DNA of 64,000 nt. Origin: Sophora flavescens. Taxonomy: Eukaryota; Streptophyta; Magnoliopsida; Fabales; Fabaceae. The notes beneath the pieces were generated by a model that was given only the letters and a program-made list of their open reading frames with translations, was not told the DNA's origin and ran no database searches. Below, one piece after another: positions 34,437 through 46,600 of this stretch. The stretch's first letter is position 1. Each line of letters opens with the position of its first letter. Both the position numbers and the translations under genes were made by a program. The stretch is from positions 53,965,667 to 54,029,666 of the forward strand of contig CM061067.1 in the NCBI GenBank assembly GCA_030762895.1, read 5' to 3'.

Positions 34437-34738
34437 TGTTATTCTATAATGCAAATGTAGATGTAGAATTGTAATGCAAATGCAAATGGAATGCAAATGT
34501 AAATGGAAAGTTAGTTAGCGGAGTTAGTTAGTAGTTGGAAAGCTGTTATGAAGTTAGTTACTGATGTGAGCAGTGTGGGACTTGAACAACTAGTGTATAT
34601 AACTAGTGTGTATGTGTATCAAAACACACAGCAGAAATTAAAAGTTTTCTTTACACTGACTTTACTCTCTCTCTCTAAGTTCTATACTCAAGTGTGTGAG
34701 TGCCTTTTCATTGTGAAAGTTCCTCTACATACCCAACA
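34437..34738 (+). repeat. 5' LTR of the Tnt1-like element
   Basis: 302 bp with a TATATAA promoter box near 34595 and a CT-rich run at 34670-34677. It has a 15-bp insertion (around 34481-34497) relative to the 3' LTR. Confidence 0.93.
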
Positions 34739-34796
34739 AAACTTGGTATCTAGAGCTCAAAGATCAGGGACCTATGAAGGAAGGAAAGAGGCGATC

Positions 34797-37700
34797 ATGG
34801 CTTCATCGAATGGAGGAAATGCAAGCTTTCTTTCTAGTTTGCCAATTCTGGATGGCAAAAACTATGACCATTAGGTTGTAAGGATGGAAACCATTCTTGG
34901 CTTCCAAGAAATCCTGGATGTCGTGAAAGAAGGTGTCACAAAGGGACGATGCAGCTACCAAGAAGAAAGACTACAAGGCTAAGTGCTTTCTTCATCAATG
35001 TGTTGATCTTGTCAACTTTGAAAAGATCTCCAAAGCCAAAACAGCCAAGGAGGCCTGGGATGTTTTGCAGAAGGCTTATGGAGGTGCTGAGAAGACCAAG
35101 AAGGTGAGATTGCAGTCCCTCAGAAGACAATACGAGCTGTTGTCCATGTTTGAACAAGATTCAGTAGCTGAGTATTTCAATAGGCTACAACTACTTATGA
35201 ACTCGACGAAAACATGTGGAGATACAATCTCTGATCAGCAAATGGTTTAAAAGATCCTGAGAACTCTTACCACTAGGTTTGATCATATAGTGGTTGCAAT
35301 CGAAGAGTCTAAAGACTTGGAGAATATGAAGGTAGAGGAGCTGCTGAGCTCATTAGAGGCACATGAGCAGAGATTGAATGAAAGATATAGAGTGAAGGAA
35401 CCAGATCATGCTCTGCAGGCCCAGATGTTCAAGAAAGGGAATGCTGATTACAGAAAAGGCAAGAAAGGAGGTAAGGTGAAGTCCAACAGAGATGGAGGAT
35501 GTGGTTCTGGCAACAACTCTTACAGCCAGGATCAAGCTTCATCTGCTGAGCAAGGAGACCGGCACAGCAAAAGAAGAGGAGGAAGGTCAATCAGAGGCAG
35601 TGGTGGAAAGAAGAAGTTTGATAGAAAGAAGGTTCAGTGCTTCAACTGTAACAAATGGGGGAACATTGCAAAAGAATGCAGAAACAACAAGGTGGAGAGG
35701 TCAAGATCAGATGATGATGGTGCCTATGTTGCTCAAGATGATGGCTCGGATTCTGACCAAGTGTTGTTGATGGTGACAACCAACATAGAAAGAGAGAGCA
35801 ATACATCTTGGTATCTTGACACAGGGTGTTCTAACCACATGACAGGCCAGAAAGATTGGCTGATTGATCTTGATTGTAGTGTCAAGAATAAGGTTAGATT
35901 TGCAGATAACAGTACTATAGTAGCTGAGGGAATTGGCAAAATCTTGATCAAAAGGAGAGATGGCAGATCGGCATATGTAACTGATGTTTTGTATGTTCCC
36001 TCAATGAAAAGCAACTTGTTGAGCCTTGGACAATTGCTAGAAAAAGGCTTCACAATGAAAATGATGCAGAAGCTCATTGAAGTCTTTGATGCAAAAGGAA
36101 GATTAGTGCACCACTGTCAAAGAATAGAACATTCAAGATTGATCTGAATGCTTCGGCAATTCAATGCCTCTCAACCACTATAATTGAAGATGAAAACTGG
36201 TTATGGCACTACAGGTTTGGACATCTCAATTTCAAGAGTCTAAACCAGTTGGGCAGCAAGCATATGGTGCAAGGAATTCCTCCAATCAAACAACCAGAAA
36301 AGGTATGTGAAGGATGCTTGATGAGCAAGCAACCAAGAACTACATTCAAGAAGTCTACACCAGCAAGAGCCACTGATGCCTTGGGAGTTGTCCACTCAGA
36401 TGTATATGGCCCTATTGAGACACCAACTCTTGGTGGAAACAGGTACTTCGTAACCTTTGTAGATGAGTTCACTAGAAAACTGTGGTTGTACTTGATTGGG
36501 GGAAAGCATGAAGTTTTCGATGTGTTCAAGAAGTTTACTGCCTTAGTTGAAAGACAGAGTGGAAAAGCTATCAAAATTCTTAGAACTAATGGTGGAGGAG
36601 AATACAGTTCCAAGGATTTTTAGCACTTATGTGAAAAACAAGGCATTGTGCATGAGGTAACTGCCCCTTATACACCTCAACACAATGGCCTTGTTGAAAG
36701 GAGAAACAGAACTTTGATGAATATGGCAAGGTGCATGCTGAAATGGAAGGAGATGCCACAGTGTTATTGGGGTGAAGCCGTGTCTACTGCAGTCTATGTC
36801 CTTAATAGATGCCCCACTAAAAGAATGGAGAATGTGACCCCAGAGGAAGCTTGGACAGGAAGCAAGCCTAGAGTTGATCATCTGAGGATCTTTGGATCCT
36901 TATGCTTTAGACATGTTCCTGACCAAAGGAGGAGAAAGCTAGATGATAATAGTGAAGCTATGGTTCTAGTAGGATACCATCCCACAGGTGCCTATAAATT
37001 GTACAATACCTCTTTGAAAAAGGTTGTAATCAACAGAGATGTGGTTATTGATGAGAAGGCAACCTGGAATTGGAAGGAACACAATACTGGGATGAAAGTC
37101 AGTATCCTACACTCACTTGAATCAGATCAACAAATGTCTGAGTTAAGTGAAGATTGTGCAGCAAATGAGCAGATCTAGAACAGCAGGCCACAAAGGAATA
37201 GAGCACCACCAGTGAGACTGACAGACTATGAGGTGTTCACTGATCAGGAAATCACAGCTGAAGGTGAATTAGTTCACCTTGCTTTCTTTGCAGACACAAC
37301 CAATGAACTGGGAACAAGCTATCAATGAAGAGGTATGGCAGAATGCAATGAAGGAAGAAATGAATGCAATAGAGAGGAACCATACATGGGAGCTTACTGA
37401 ATTTCCACCTGACAAGAAGCCAATTGCTGTCAAGTGGATCTTCAAGGTGAAACTGAAGCCAGATGGTTCGATAGCCAAGCACAAGGCCAGATTAGTGGCA
37501 AAGGGATTCCTGCAGAAAGCTGGAGTGTATTATACAGAAGTATTTGCACCAGTAGCAAGGGCTGAGACAATAAGGCTTGTCATTGCCATTGCAAGCTCAA
37601 GAGAGTGGCCATTGTTCCAAATGGATGTAAAATCTGCATTCCTCAATGGTCCACTAGAAGAGGAAGTCTATGTACTACAACCTCCTGGTTTTGAGGTAAG

Positions 37701-38853
37701 AGGGAAAGAAAGTAAGGTGTATAAGCTCCACAAGGCCTTATATGGCTTGAAACAAGCCCCTCGGGCTTAGAACAAGAGAATTGATGCATTTCTGTTGAAG
37801 CAAGGATTCTCAAAGTGTTTTGTGGAGTTTGGTGTATATGTGAAAAACAGTGATGGTGCTAGCCCGGTCCTAGTGTGTCTCTATGTAGATGATTTACTTG
37901 TAACAGGAAGTGATTCAACTGAAATTGATAAATTCAAAAGGAGTGTGCACTTGGAGTTTGAAATGACATACCTAGGAATCCTCACCTATTTCCTAGGAAT
38001 GGAGATAGAATACACAAGCAGTGGCATCATTCTACACCAGAGAAAGTACTCTCAATAGATACTCAAGAGGTTTCAAATGGACTCTTGCAATGAAGCAATG
38101 ACTCCAGTGGAAACCAATGTAAAACTGCAGAAGGGTGAAGCTGAGAAATGTGTTGACAGCACCCTCTACAAGCAGATTGTAGGTTCCCTCAGGTTCTTAT
38201 GCAATAGCAGGCCATATATCTGTTATGGTGTTGGCTTGATCAACAGATTTATGAGTGATCCTAGAGCTTCACATATGGCTGTTGCTAAAAGACTGTTGAG
38301 ATATGTGAAAGGGATTATCAACTTTGGAGTTCTATTTCCTAAAGGAGCAGGGCAGTTTGAGGAAGGACTTGAAGCTTGGTCAGATTCATATTGGTGTGGT
38401 GACAAGGTTGAAAGGAAAAGCACCTCAGGGTATCTGTTTAAATTCCAGAATAGTCCAATTTCGTGGAGCTCTCGAAAACAGAATGTGGTGGCCCTTTCTT
38501 CTTGTGAAGCAGATCTAGAGTACATAGCTGCTTCTAATGCAGCTTGCCAGGCTCTTTGGCTGGAATCCCTGCTGGATGAAATGCAGATCAATTACAGGAA
38601 ACCAGTTCAACTCTTTGTTGACAATAAATCCTCCATAAGTTTAGCAAAGAATCTAGTGGCACACGGCAGAAGCAAGCACATTGAAACAAGGTTTCACTTT
38701 CTAAGAGACCAGGTGAACAAGGAAAGGATCAAGCCGACTTATTGCTGCACAGAACTGCAAATTGCTGATGTTCTAACAAAGTCAGTAAAGACTGATCGGT
38801 TTAGAAGGCTAAGGGAAATGCTAGGAGTTGTTTCCTTAGATAATTTGCATTAA
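34797..38853 (+). pseudogene. Gag-pol polyprotein of the Tnt1-like element, broken
   Basis: ATG at 34797 starts MASSNGGNAS. A TAG follows at 34872, where a Trp is expected, then the frame moves. Gag helix region (34933-35420) is followed by a knuckle CFNCNKWGNIAKEC in which the zinc-binding His is Asn. Protease has WYLDTGCSNHMTG. Integrase begins HSDVYGP, but its second acidic residue is changed (LRTNGGGEY) while NGLVERRNRT keeps the Glu. RT has KARLVAKGF, MDVKSAFLNG and CLYVDDLLVTG. RNase H ends with IADVLTKSV. Further stops lie at 35248, 36145, 36621, 37176, 37768 and 38056; the one at 37768 is a TAG after QAPRA, where Trp is usual. Confidence 0.94.
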
Positions 38854-38860
38854 GGGGAAG

Positions 38861-39147
38861 TGTTATTCTATAATGCAAATGTAGATGTAGAATTGTAATG
38901 CAAATGCAAATGGAAAGTTAGTTAGCAGAGTTAGTTAGTAGTTGGAAAGCTGTTATGAAGTTAGTTACTGATGTGAGCAGTGTGGGACTTGAACAACTAG
39001 TGTATATAACTAGTGTGTATGTGTATCAAAACACACAGCAGAAATTAAAAGTTTTCTTTACACTGACTTTCCTCTCTCTCTCTCTAAGTTCTATACTCAA
39101 GTGTGTGAGTGCCTTTTCATTGTGAAAGTTCCTCTACATACCCAACA
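38861..39147 (+). repeat. 3' LTR of the Tnt1-like element
   Basis: 287 bp, near identical to the 5' LTR apart from one 15-bp indel and a few substitutions. Confidence 0.94.
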
Positions 39148-39152
39148 CTTGG

Positions 39153-40035
39153 AAGTCATTTTTTGTCTACAGGAACATTTCGGTCAAAGGAGATCTCTGA
39201 TTTATCCAAATTAATAAGCTGGCCAGAAGCAGATTGGTAAAGATCAAGAATTCCTTGCAGAGTGATATCATCCTGGTGAGAGGATCTACAGAAAATAAGA
39301 GCGTCATCTGCAAAGAAAAGATGTGAAATCATCGGAGCTCCTCTTGCAATTTTAATACCATTTTTTGGGGAAAACCCATGCTTATCAAAACGGATTGTAA
39401 AAAAGGCCATTCAATTCTATCCCCACATGACCCTTACTGCCATTAGTTTTTTTCCTCATGTAATGAAAAGAGTCAAAAGCAATGAGGGCATTATCAGTAA
39501 TCAATCTACCCGGAACAAAAGCACTCTTGACCTATGTGCCCACCAAAGCTCCTCACTTTCCAGCAAGTCTTCAAATACCGCCTCCATCTTTTTTATCTGT
39601 TCTGCAGCGCCTTCCTCCTTTGCTTTTTGCATTGAGCATTTCAAGCTTCTTTTGGGCTCCACGAATCCTTCTTGGAATGTCACCAAACCTACTATTTCCC
39701 CACTTGGTTAGAGTTGCCACACAATCAGAAATTGTCGAGCTTAAGGGATTGGAAGAATTCACCCATGCATCACCAACTTCCTTCTCAAGATTATCATAAC
39801 ATTGTTCAAACCTGTCAAGCCTTAAAATGTTCCTTCTTTATGATCAGATGCATGCCTCAGGGTGAAGAACATTAATCCTTTTCCACTCTTCTTCTTTAAA
39901 GACCCTCCCCCATTTAACACCTCCAGGTTGTTTTGAGTAGGGTCCTTCACCGGTGATTTTTCTTCTCCCCCATAACCGTTCAAATAAATAGAAAAGGACA
40001 AAGGGCCAATCAAAAGAAGCTTCCTGGATCACATA
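39153..40035 (-). pseudogene. LINE relic 2, 5' half (ORF1 remnant, pre-RT, RT core)
   Basis: Continues 32755-34431 across the Tnt1-like insertion. From 40032 downward: an ORF1-like end (FDWPFVLFYLFERLWGRR), a linker with TLTKWGNSRFGDIPRRIRG and LWWAHRSRV, then an RT piece with IARGAPMISHLFFADDALIF, where FADD is the catalytic box. The endonuclease domain and the first part of RT are missing, so large deletions predate or accompany decay. Confidence 0.8.
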
Positions 40036-41355
40036 TCTAGTTTTTAGTCCTTGGGGTTGAGGTGTTTCTTAGTCCTTCCTGCATCACCATTTTTTCATCA
40101 TTTTCATGAAAATTGCTATTTCAAAATGTTAAGATTTCCTAAACAACTTTTATGATTTATTTTCTAAAATAATTTTCCAATTTAGCAATTCATTGAACTT
40201 GAAAGTTTACCTTCATAGGATAAAAAATAAAGAAATTTAGAATAACTTACTAATTTTGTTTATATGTTTTAAATTCTAATCATCTTGTTCTGTAGTATTT
40301 GATAATTTGGTCTAATAAATGATCCTCACATATTTGTAAACGTTCATAGATTTATAGTTTTAAATATTAGGTTATTATTTATTAATATATATTTATGATA
40401 TGTAATTTGTATTATAATTATTTGCTGTATCATTTTTTATATATTTTTTTTTATTTTATTTTTTTAGATTTATAGTTTTAAATAATTGTTTGTTATTGAT
40501 TATAGAAAGATATATGATTATTATTTATTTATATTTATTTATGATACGTAATTTGCATAATAATTATTTGTTGTATCATTTTTTTGGAGAATTCATTTGA
40601 AGTTTTTTTTTTTTTTTTTGGCTTCCACTGGTGTTAATTATTATGTTACTATGTATGCCTTTTTTTAATAAGCTTTACTATATATATATATATGATTCAA
40701 TATAATATTTCATGATGTTTTTCTTTATAATGCTAAAAAAACTCTAAATTCACTGTAAAAAAAAATAGAACAACTTATATTTGATCAATTCTTATTGTTA
40801 TACGTTTGATTTTAAGAAATATATCCTGTCAAATTTTACGAAACATATTCCTGAATTATCAATACTACTTTAACTTAGACACTTAGTAAATTATTTTCAA
40901 TACATGATTTAAAATAGTAAATTATTAATTTTTTTTGAAAAAAAAATAGTAAATTATTATAGATATGATTTAATATAAAATTTCATATTGCATTTTCTTA
41001 CAAATGTCACTAAATCAAACCCTATTTATATTAGTGAACTATTTCAAGTAAATGAGTTGTCAACGTAAAACATTTATCAATTTAAAATGATTATTAGGAC
41101 CTAAAAACTTAAATTGGAAATGATCAACTAATATTTCATAAGTAATTATCCAGAATTTATTGGCAATTTAAATTAGTAACTACAATTATTTTATAATCGA
41201 TCAAGAGTGATAATAACGTTAATAAAAACTAATATAACTTATAAAACTAATGAAATTTATACAAATTAATTTTAAATTTTAAACAAACCTTCTATTGGAC
41301 AAATATATGAATGATAACAAATCATACTAGTTAACATTATTTGGAGGATTATAGC
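40036..41355. other. AT-rich spacer
   Basis: Very AT-rich with long A and T runs. 40320-40460 and 40470-40580 share near-repeated phrases (TTATTTATTAATATATATTTATGATA and variants). No gene, element end or RNA gene seen. Confidence 0.6.
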
Positions 41356-42175
41356 GGCAGATCAAAGGGAGAAATTATATTCACGGTTGCATCAAGTGGA
41401 ATAGCAGCCCTCCTAATCCTTAGTGTATGTTGGAGTGTAATTCAAATTAGTTAGTGTGTGTTAATGTTTAGTTAGTTTGTTAAAGTGCGATTAGTTTGTT
41501 ATAACTAAAGTGATTAGTTATAAGCTATTATGAGAGTTAGTATATATGTAAGTCTATAAATAAACATAGTGTGTGATGTGAATTAAAACAAGTAATAATG
41601 TGAAAATGTGTAATTGTGTGTGAAGTGAAGTGAAAATAGAGTTTTTTTTTTATATTGTGTTCATTCTCTATCTCTTTCTCTCATCTTTCTCAATATTCTT
41701 TCAATGTGTGTGCACCATGAGCGAGTCTCAGTGTTTGTGTGCCAACATAGCACATTCGAGGTTTGACATTCGAATAAATGTGAACTAAGAATCTACTTGC
41801 AATATCAAACAAGGGAGTCCGTTAGCACAATTGATAATTAAAGACAGGCTTATCATATGGGATGAAGCTCCAATGAATCACAAACATTGCTACGAAGCAT
41901 TTCACATGAACACGATTAACTCCTCGAGACTTCCAAAACATGGGTTGAAGCTCAAAATTGGAGTTCCAATGATGTTGTTATGAGATGATCAATCCTCGAG
42001 ATTGTGTAATGGCACTCAATTTATAATTAGTCAAATGGGAACTTATGTTCTAGAAGGAAAAGTCATTTCAGGAAGCAATAGTGGCCAAAGGTATTTATTC
42101 CCATATTGTTACTAACACGTTTTGATAACATGATTTCATTCGCATTTCAACATAGACAATTCCCTATAGTTGTTT
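41356..42175 (+). pseudogene. Helitron-type PIF1-like helicase relic
   Basis: Before the inserted LTR, 41362-41420 encodes GEIIFTVASSGIAALL, the stretch after Walker A in plant Helitron helicases. After the LTR the frame resumes with AHSRFDI, then TCNIKQGSPLAQLI and LIIWDEAPMNHKHCYEA, where DEAP is the Walker B. Later parts, LPKHGLKLKIGVPMML, LCNGTQFIISQMGTYV and FAMIINKSQ, match the C-terminal helicase motifs. Stops and frame changes are present, and about 170 codons between Walker B and the C-terminal part are missing. No Rep domain or CTRR end is visible. Confidence 0.82.
41428..41747 (+). mobile_element. Solo LTR (320 bp) inside the helicase relic
   Basis: Bounded by TGTTGG and CCAACA, with a TATA-like CTATAAATAA near 41554 and a T-rich region before a CT-rich stretch, as in copia LTRs. 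It interrupts the helicase between IAALL and AHSRF. The 5-bp flanks (GTGTA and TAGCA) do not match well, so the target duplication is eroded or the boundary is off by a base or two. Confidence 0.72.
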
Positions 42176-42179
42176 ATTT

Positions 42180-42412
42180 TGCAATGATTATAAATAAAAG
42201 TCAAATACAATCACTCATAACTGTTAGATCCAATCATGAATGGTCAAGATTAAAACAAAAAAGTCATATGACTTTTTAATCTTTTAACTAACTTTTAATC
42301 TTGACCATTCATGATCGGATTTAATGACTATGATTTGCTCATCTCACTCTCACATAAATAAGACCATCTCACTAGATATGTCGTGTGTATATATATATAT
42401 ATATATATATAT
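42180..42412. mobile_element. MITE-like inverted repeat next to a TA tract
   Basis: AATCATGAATGGTCAAGATT and its inverse AATCTTGACCATTCATGAT form a long palindrome (42230-42325). The right part (CTCATCTCACTCTCACATAA) matches a second family member at 52954-53190. A TA tract ends it at 42412. Confidence 0.65.
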
Positions 42413-43320
42413 TGGATGAATCCCATTTTATTTAAGTCTGGCTGACAAATTCATGTCACATTTATTAACTCTGCACATAGAAACATAAAAATAAATTTTT
42501 GCCTTGTCAACTAAATTGAAAATTCTTAACCAATAAAGATTTGAAAATTACTATTACTATAACAACCCACATGGATGATAAATAACTAAGTTGCTTAAAC
42601 ATTTTTTTTTGAAGAATGCTTAAACATTTTTTTTCTTGTGTATGAGAGAAAGTTTGTTGAGAAATAATGTCTGCACTTTGAAAAAAAAATAGTTTTCGAT
42701 GGTCATATATTGATATATAGGCTCAGGCTGTGTTTGACGAGTTCAATAAGTCAGCTTATAGCTTATTTGAATCATTTTTAAGCTTGTTTGATTGAAATAA
42801 TGGTATTTAGTAAACAAACTTATTTCATTAGCTTCTAACCGTTTTTTTCATAAGTTAATTTATTTAGCTTATGACTTATATCTTATAACTTATTAACTTT
42901 TCTCTCATTTTTATACTATTCATTTAATGAAATTCTTACTTTACCATGTCTATTATAAATATGTCATTTTATGTCATTTACATTTATAAGCTAGTTCGAC
43001 CTTTAATTTTATCACGTATCGGAATAAGGTGATAGCCATGTCTGATTAAAACTGACAGTGTCAGGTCAATATTGACGGAAATGACTAATGTGAAAACAGA
43101 ACGTAACGTGTAGGACCAAATTGAAAAATTAAAAACTTGCAGGATCAATGTAAAAAATAAAATTTATCTATTTTACCAAAAAAAAATACACATGACCAGT
43201 TTACCTATTTTACAAAAAAAAAAAAAGTACTGTGAAAACAAATTATTGTTTGACTAAAAAGAAATAATAATGATAAAAAAAATTTGTTCTTGTTCTTGTG
43301 ACACTGACGCAGGAGTGATA
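42413..43320. other. Spacer upstream of LACS9
   Basis: AT-rich. At 42728-43000 there is a stretch starting GCTGTGTTTGACGAG with many AGCTTATA motifs in both orientations, which resembles a degraded MITE. Poly-A runs at 43187 and 43218. No gene seen. Confidence 0.5.
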
Positions 43321-43606
43321 GTGTGATGATGCTACAAAGTACGAACCCGAATCTCTTCGGTCTCTCCGCCAGCTAGCCTCTACGACCACGTCTCCCAAAA
43401 CTCCGTTTTTCTTCTTCTTCCCATAACATTTCCATGATTATGTGATTGATTCCTCTCCTCCCAATGCTACTTGTTTCTTCTCATTTCCCATACCCAATAA
43501 CAATACAAACCCCTTCTTCCTCCAAATCCTCACTAATCAAACCTTCTCTTTTTCTCGTTCCCTTCACTTCGTTTCCGTCACACACATTCATTTTCATCCA
43601 TTAACC
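43321..43606 (+). promoter_or_regulatory. Putative promoter and 5' leader of LACS9
   Basis: The base composition changes near 43330 to a C and T rich stretch (CTCTTCGGTCTCTCCGCC, CTTCTTCTTCCC), typical of plant 5' leaders. A very short upstream frame (ATG ATT ATG TGA) lies at 43434-43445. No TATA box is certain. The transcription start is not determinable from sequence. Confidence 0.5.
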
Positions 43607-46600
43607 ATGGACGCTTACGTCATCGGCCTCGTGATCCCTCTCATCGTCCTCCTCTTACGTAACTCCAACAGCCGCAAGCTCCGCGGCTTGCCGGCCGTAG
43701 TCGGCGGCGACCCCGGCGTCGCCGTCCGCAACCACCGCTTCACTTCTCCGATCAGTTCGGCGTGGGAGGGCGTGACCACACTAGCGGAGATGTTCGAGCG
43801 TGCATGCAAGGTGCACTATGACAGGTTGTTGCTCGGCACGCGCGAGCTGATCTCGCGTGAGATCGAGACGAACCGTGAAGGGAGAAGCTTCGAGAAGCTT
43901 CATCTCGGTGAATACAAGTGGCTCACGTATCGTCAAGTGTTCGAAGCTGTTTCTGCTTTCGCTTCGGGTTTGGCGAAGCTCGGTCATCTCAGGGAAGAAC
44001 GTGTTGCTATCTTCGCCGAAACCAGAGAAGAATGGTTCATTGCACTTCAGGTGTTTGTCTTTATGCCTAACAAAATTAACAGTTACATTTTTTTTTTTAA
44101 TTATTTCTGTTTCGTTTTTTACGGAAATTTTGATCGTGCTTTTGTTCCTTCAGGGTTGTTTCAGGAGAAATGCGACGGTTGTGACTATATATGCGTCGTT
44201 GGGAGAGGAAGCTTTATGTCATTCATTGAATGAGGTTTTGTCTCTGTCTCTGTTGTTTTCTTTACTTTTTGTTGTGATAGGAATTTTTTAACAGAAACGA
44301 GAGAAGAAACTGCGAATTTTAAAACGTGGAATAATAAGAATTAAGATATGTTCATTCTCTTAATATGATGATGGATAAAAAAAGTGATTAAATGTCTTTC
44401 AAGTCTAAAATATGCCTCCGACCGTAGTGACAGAACACTAGAGATGCCATGAAGACAATCCTGTCTCACAACAAAATGCATAAACTACTCTGCTCCTTAA
44501 CAATTATCATGTTTGTCTGCAACCATGCACGCCAAGTAAATATCATTTGCACCTCTAAAGGTGGTTTAATATAAGTGACTACCACAACTCTATTAAAGTA
44601 GTATTAATTAGTATTAAGTTTGCAAGTATTCTGATGAAATCAACAGTGATATTGTTTAATATTTTAGATAACAACGGAAAGGATTATTATGAGCATCAAT
44701 TAGTTAGATATAATGTGTTCCGGACTTAATGAGGAGGTGAAAGGAAGGCCAGTTGAAGGGAGGGGAGGAATTTTAATTAGATATTATGTTTGATTGAGAG
44801 AAGGGAAGGGGGGGATTTGAATGGAGGGGAGGGGGGAAATAGCACCTGGAGAGATTTTAAAATTAATTTACTTTGATATATTTATAATTTTGAATTTCAA
44901 AATATAAGTAAGGATATTTTAGTCAATGTATTCAAAATGTTTTAAATCCATTCCCCTCCGAATCTCCCAATATTGTAGGGGAGCCAAGATTTCGTGAGGA
45001 GAGATTTTGCTCCCCTCCAAAAAATTGTACCAAACAAAATAGTTTATATAAATCCCTCCCCTCCGATCCTCCCTAACCAAACACAAAGTTTAGTGTTAAA
45101 TGCTTAAGATCTCAGCATTGTACTTTTACTTATTGTAAACAGAAAAAGGGGGTGATTTCTAGGTAAACTAAGGTTTTTTCATTTAGTTTTTCATTTCCTC
45201 ATAAACAAGGTCATGATATAGTCTTAACCTCATTTCCCTTTTCCTTTATAATTTACTTATTGTAAAACATCATGCAACTGCTCAACATACAGTTTTTGTA
45301 TTTGAAGTTTATTTACTGGTCAAAAACTCAACTTTGTTTCATATAGTTTTTAATTTATCTGTACCTTGTTCTCGGTATTTAGACTCACTTTCTGGATTTT
45401 GTCTATGGTTTGAGATGGTTTACCGGAATTGACATGTTCATTTGCTCCCTTTTTGTAACCTTGCTTTCAAAATCTGTGCCAGACAGAGGCTATAACTGTG
45501 ATCTGTGGGCGCAAAGAATTGAAAGCACTTGTACATATTAGTGGACAACTTGACTCGGTGAAACGTGTAATATGCCTGGATGATGATATCCCATCTGAAG
45601 CCTCGTCTGTCCAGCATGGCTGGACAATCACTTTGTTTGCTGATGTTGAGAAACTTGGTCGAGAAAATCCTGTTGATGCCGATTTACCTCTTTCAGCAGA
45701 TGTTGCTGTTATAATGTACACAAGTGGAAGTACAGGATTGCCTAAGGTTAGAAGCATCTTTGAGATATGTAGTTCTTCCATTGTCAATTTTCTATCTGTT
45801 CACTGTATTGACACTCCTAAGTGGTAGTTTAGACGGGACAGTAATTTGTTTGCTTTCTTTGTTCCTGATCATTACTGTTTCTTTTCTTATTTCTCTCATT
45901 TTGTTATACCGTCTCTTTAATTTCTTTCTTTGGCACAGGGTGTGATGATGACACATGGAAATGTCTTGGCAACAGTCTCTGCTGTAATGACAATAGTTCC
46001 TAACCTTGAAGATAAGGATGTATATTTAGCATACTTACCAATGGCTCATATCCTTGAATTAGTAGCTGAGGTATGGGTACTTATTGAATACAAATTTCAG
46101 TTTAAAGGGCATTGTGTTTCTCTTTTTTTTTTCCTTCCTGTTTTCCTATCTTGAATGTTTTGACAAACTCAACTACTTGTTTAGAATTTGATTGCAGCTG
46201 TTGGAAGTGCTATAGGATATGGATCTCCTTTGACTCTAACTGATACATCAAACAAAATAAAAGGAGGAACAAAGGGGGATGCCACTGCATTGATGCCAAC
46301 TGTAATGGCATCTGTTCCGGCAATTCTTGATCGTGTACGGGATGGAGTGCTCAAGAAGGTATTTGCTTTGCAATGCAATTGAAGAATACACACCTACATA
46401 TTATGCATTGATAGTATCATGTATGTGTTAGTCAGCTTGTTGAATAAACCTTTTAGGTTTATAGTCAGTGTAGCAAGACTAAAAAGCCTGATCATGCAGG
46501 TAAATACAAAGGGAGGATTATCAAAGAAATTGTTCGATTTAGCCTGTGCGCGGAGGTTGCATGCAATTAATGGTAGCTGGTTTGGTGCTTGGGGCTTGGA

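Larger units (their letters stand above)
34437..39147 (+). mobile_element. Tnt1-like Ty1/copia element (4711 bp), full length
   Basis: Flanked on both sides by CTTGG (34432-34436 and 39148-39152), an exact 5-bp duplication. LTRs are 34437-34738 and 38861-39147, both TGTTATTC..CCCAACA. The primer binding site TGGTATCTAGAGC follows the 5' LTR (34744-34756). The polypurine tract AAGGGGAAG precedes the 3' LTR. All domains of copia are present in order: gag, CCHC, protease, integrase, RT and RNase H. It carries several stop codons, so it is complete in layout but inactive. Confidence 0.95.

Noticed and set aside
43442..43606. N-terminal extension of LACS9 in the same frame
   Set aside because: The upstream open frame has no in-frame ATG (it begins at GTG), is rich in Phe, Ser and Pro as in a C/T-rich leader, and the family begins at the ATG at 43607.
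44235..45482. A separate gene inside intron 2 of LACS9
   Set aside because: The exons on both sides are in phase with each other, and the intron holds only a MITE and AT-rich sequence.
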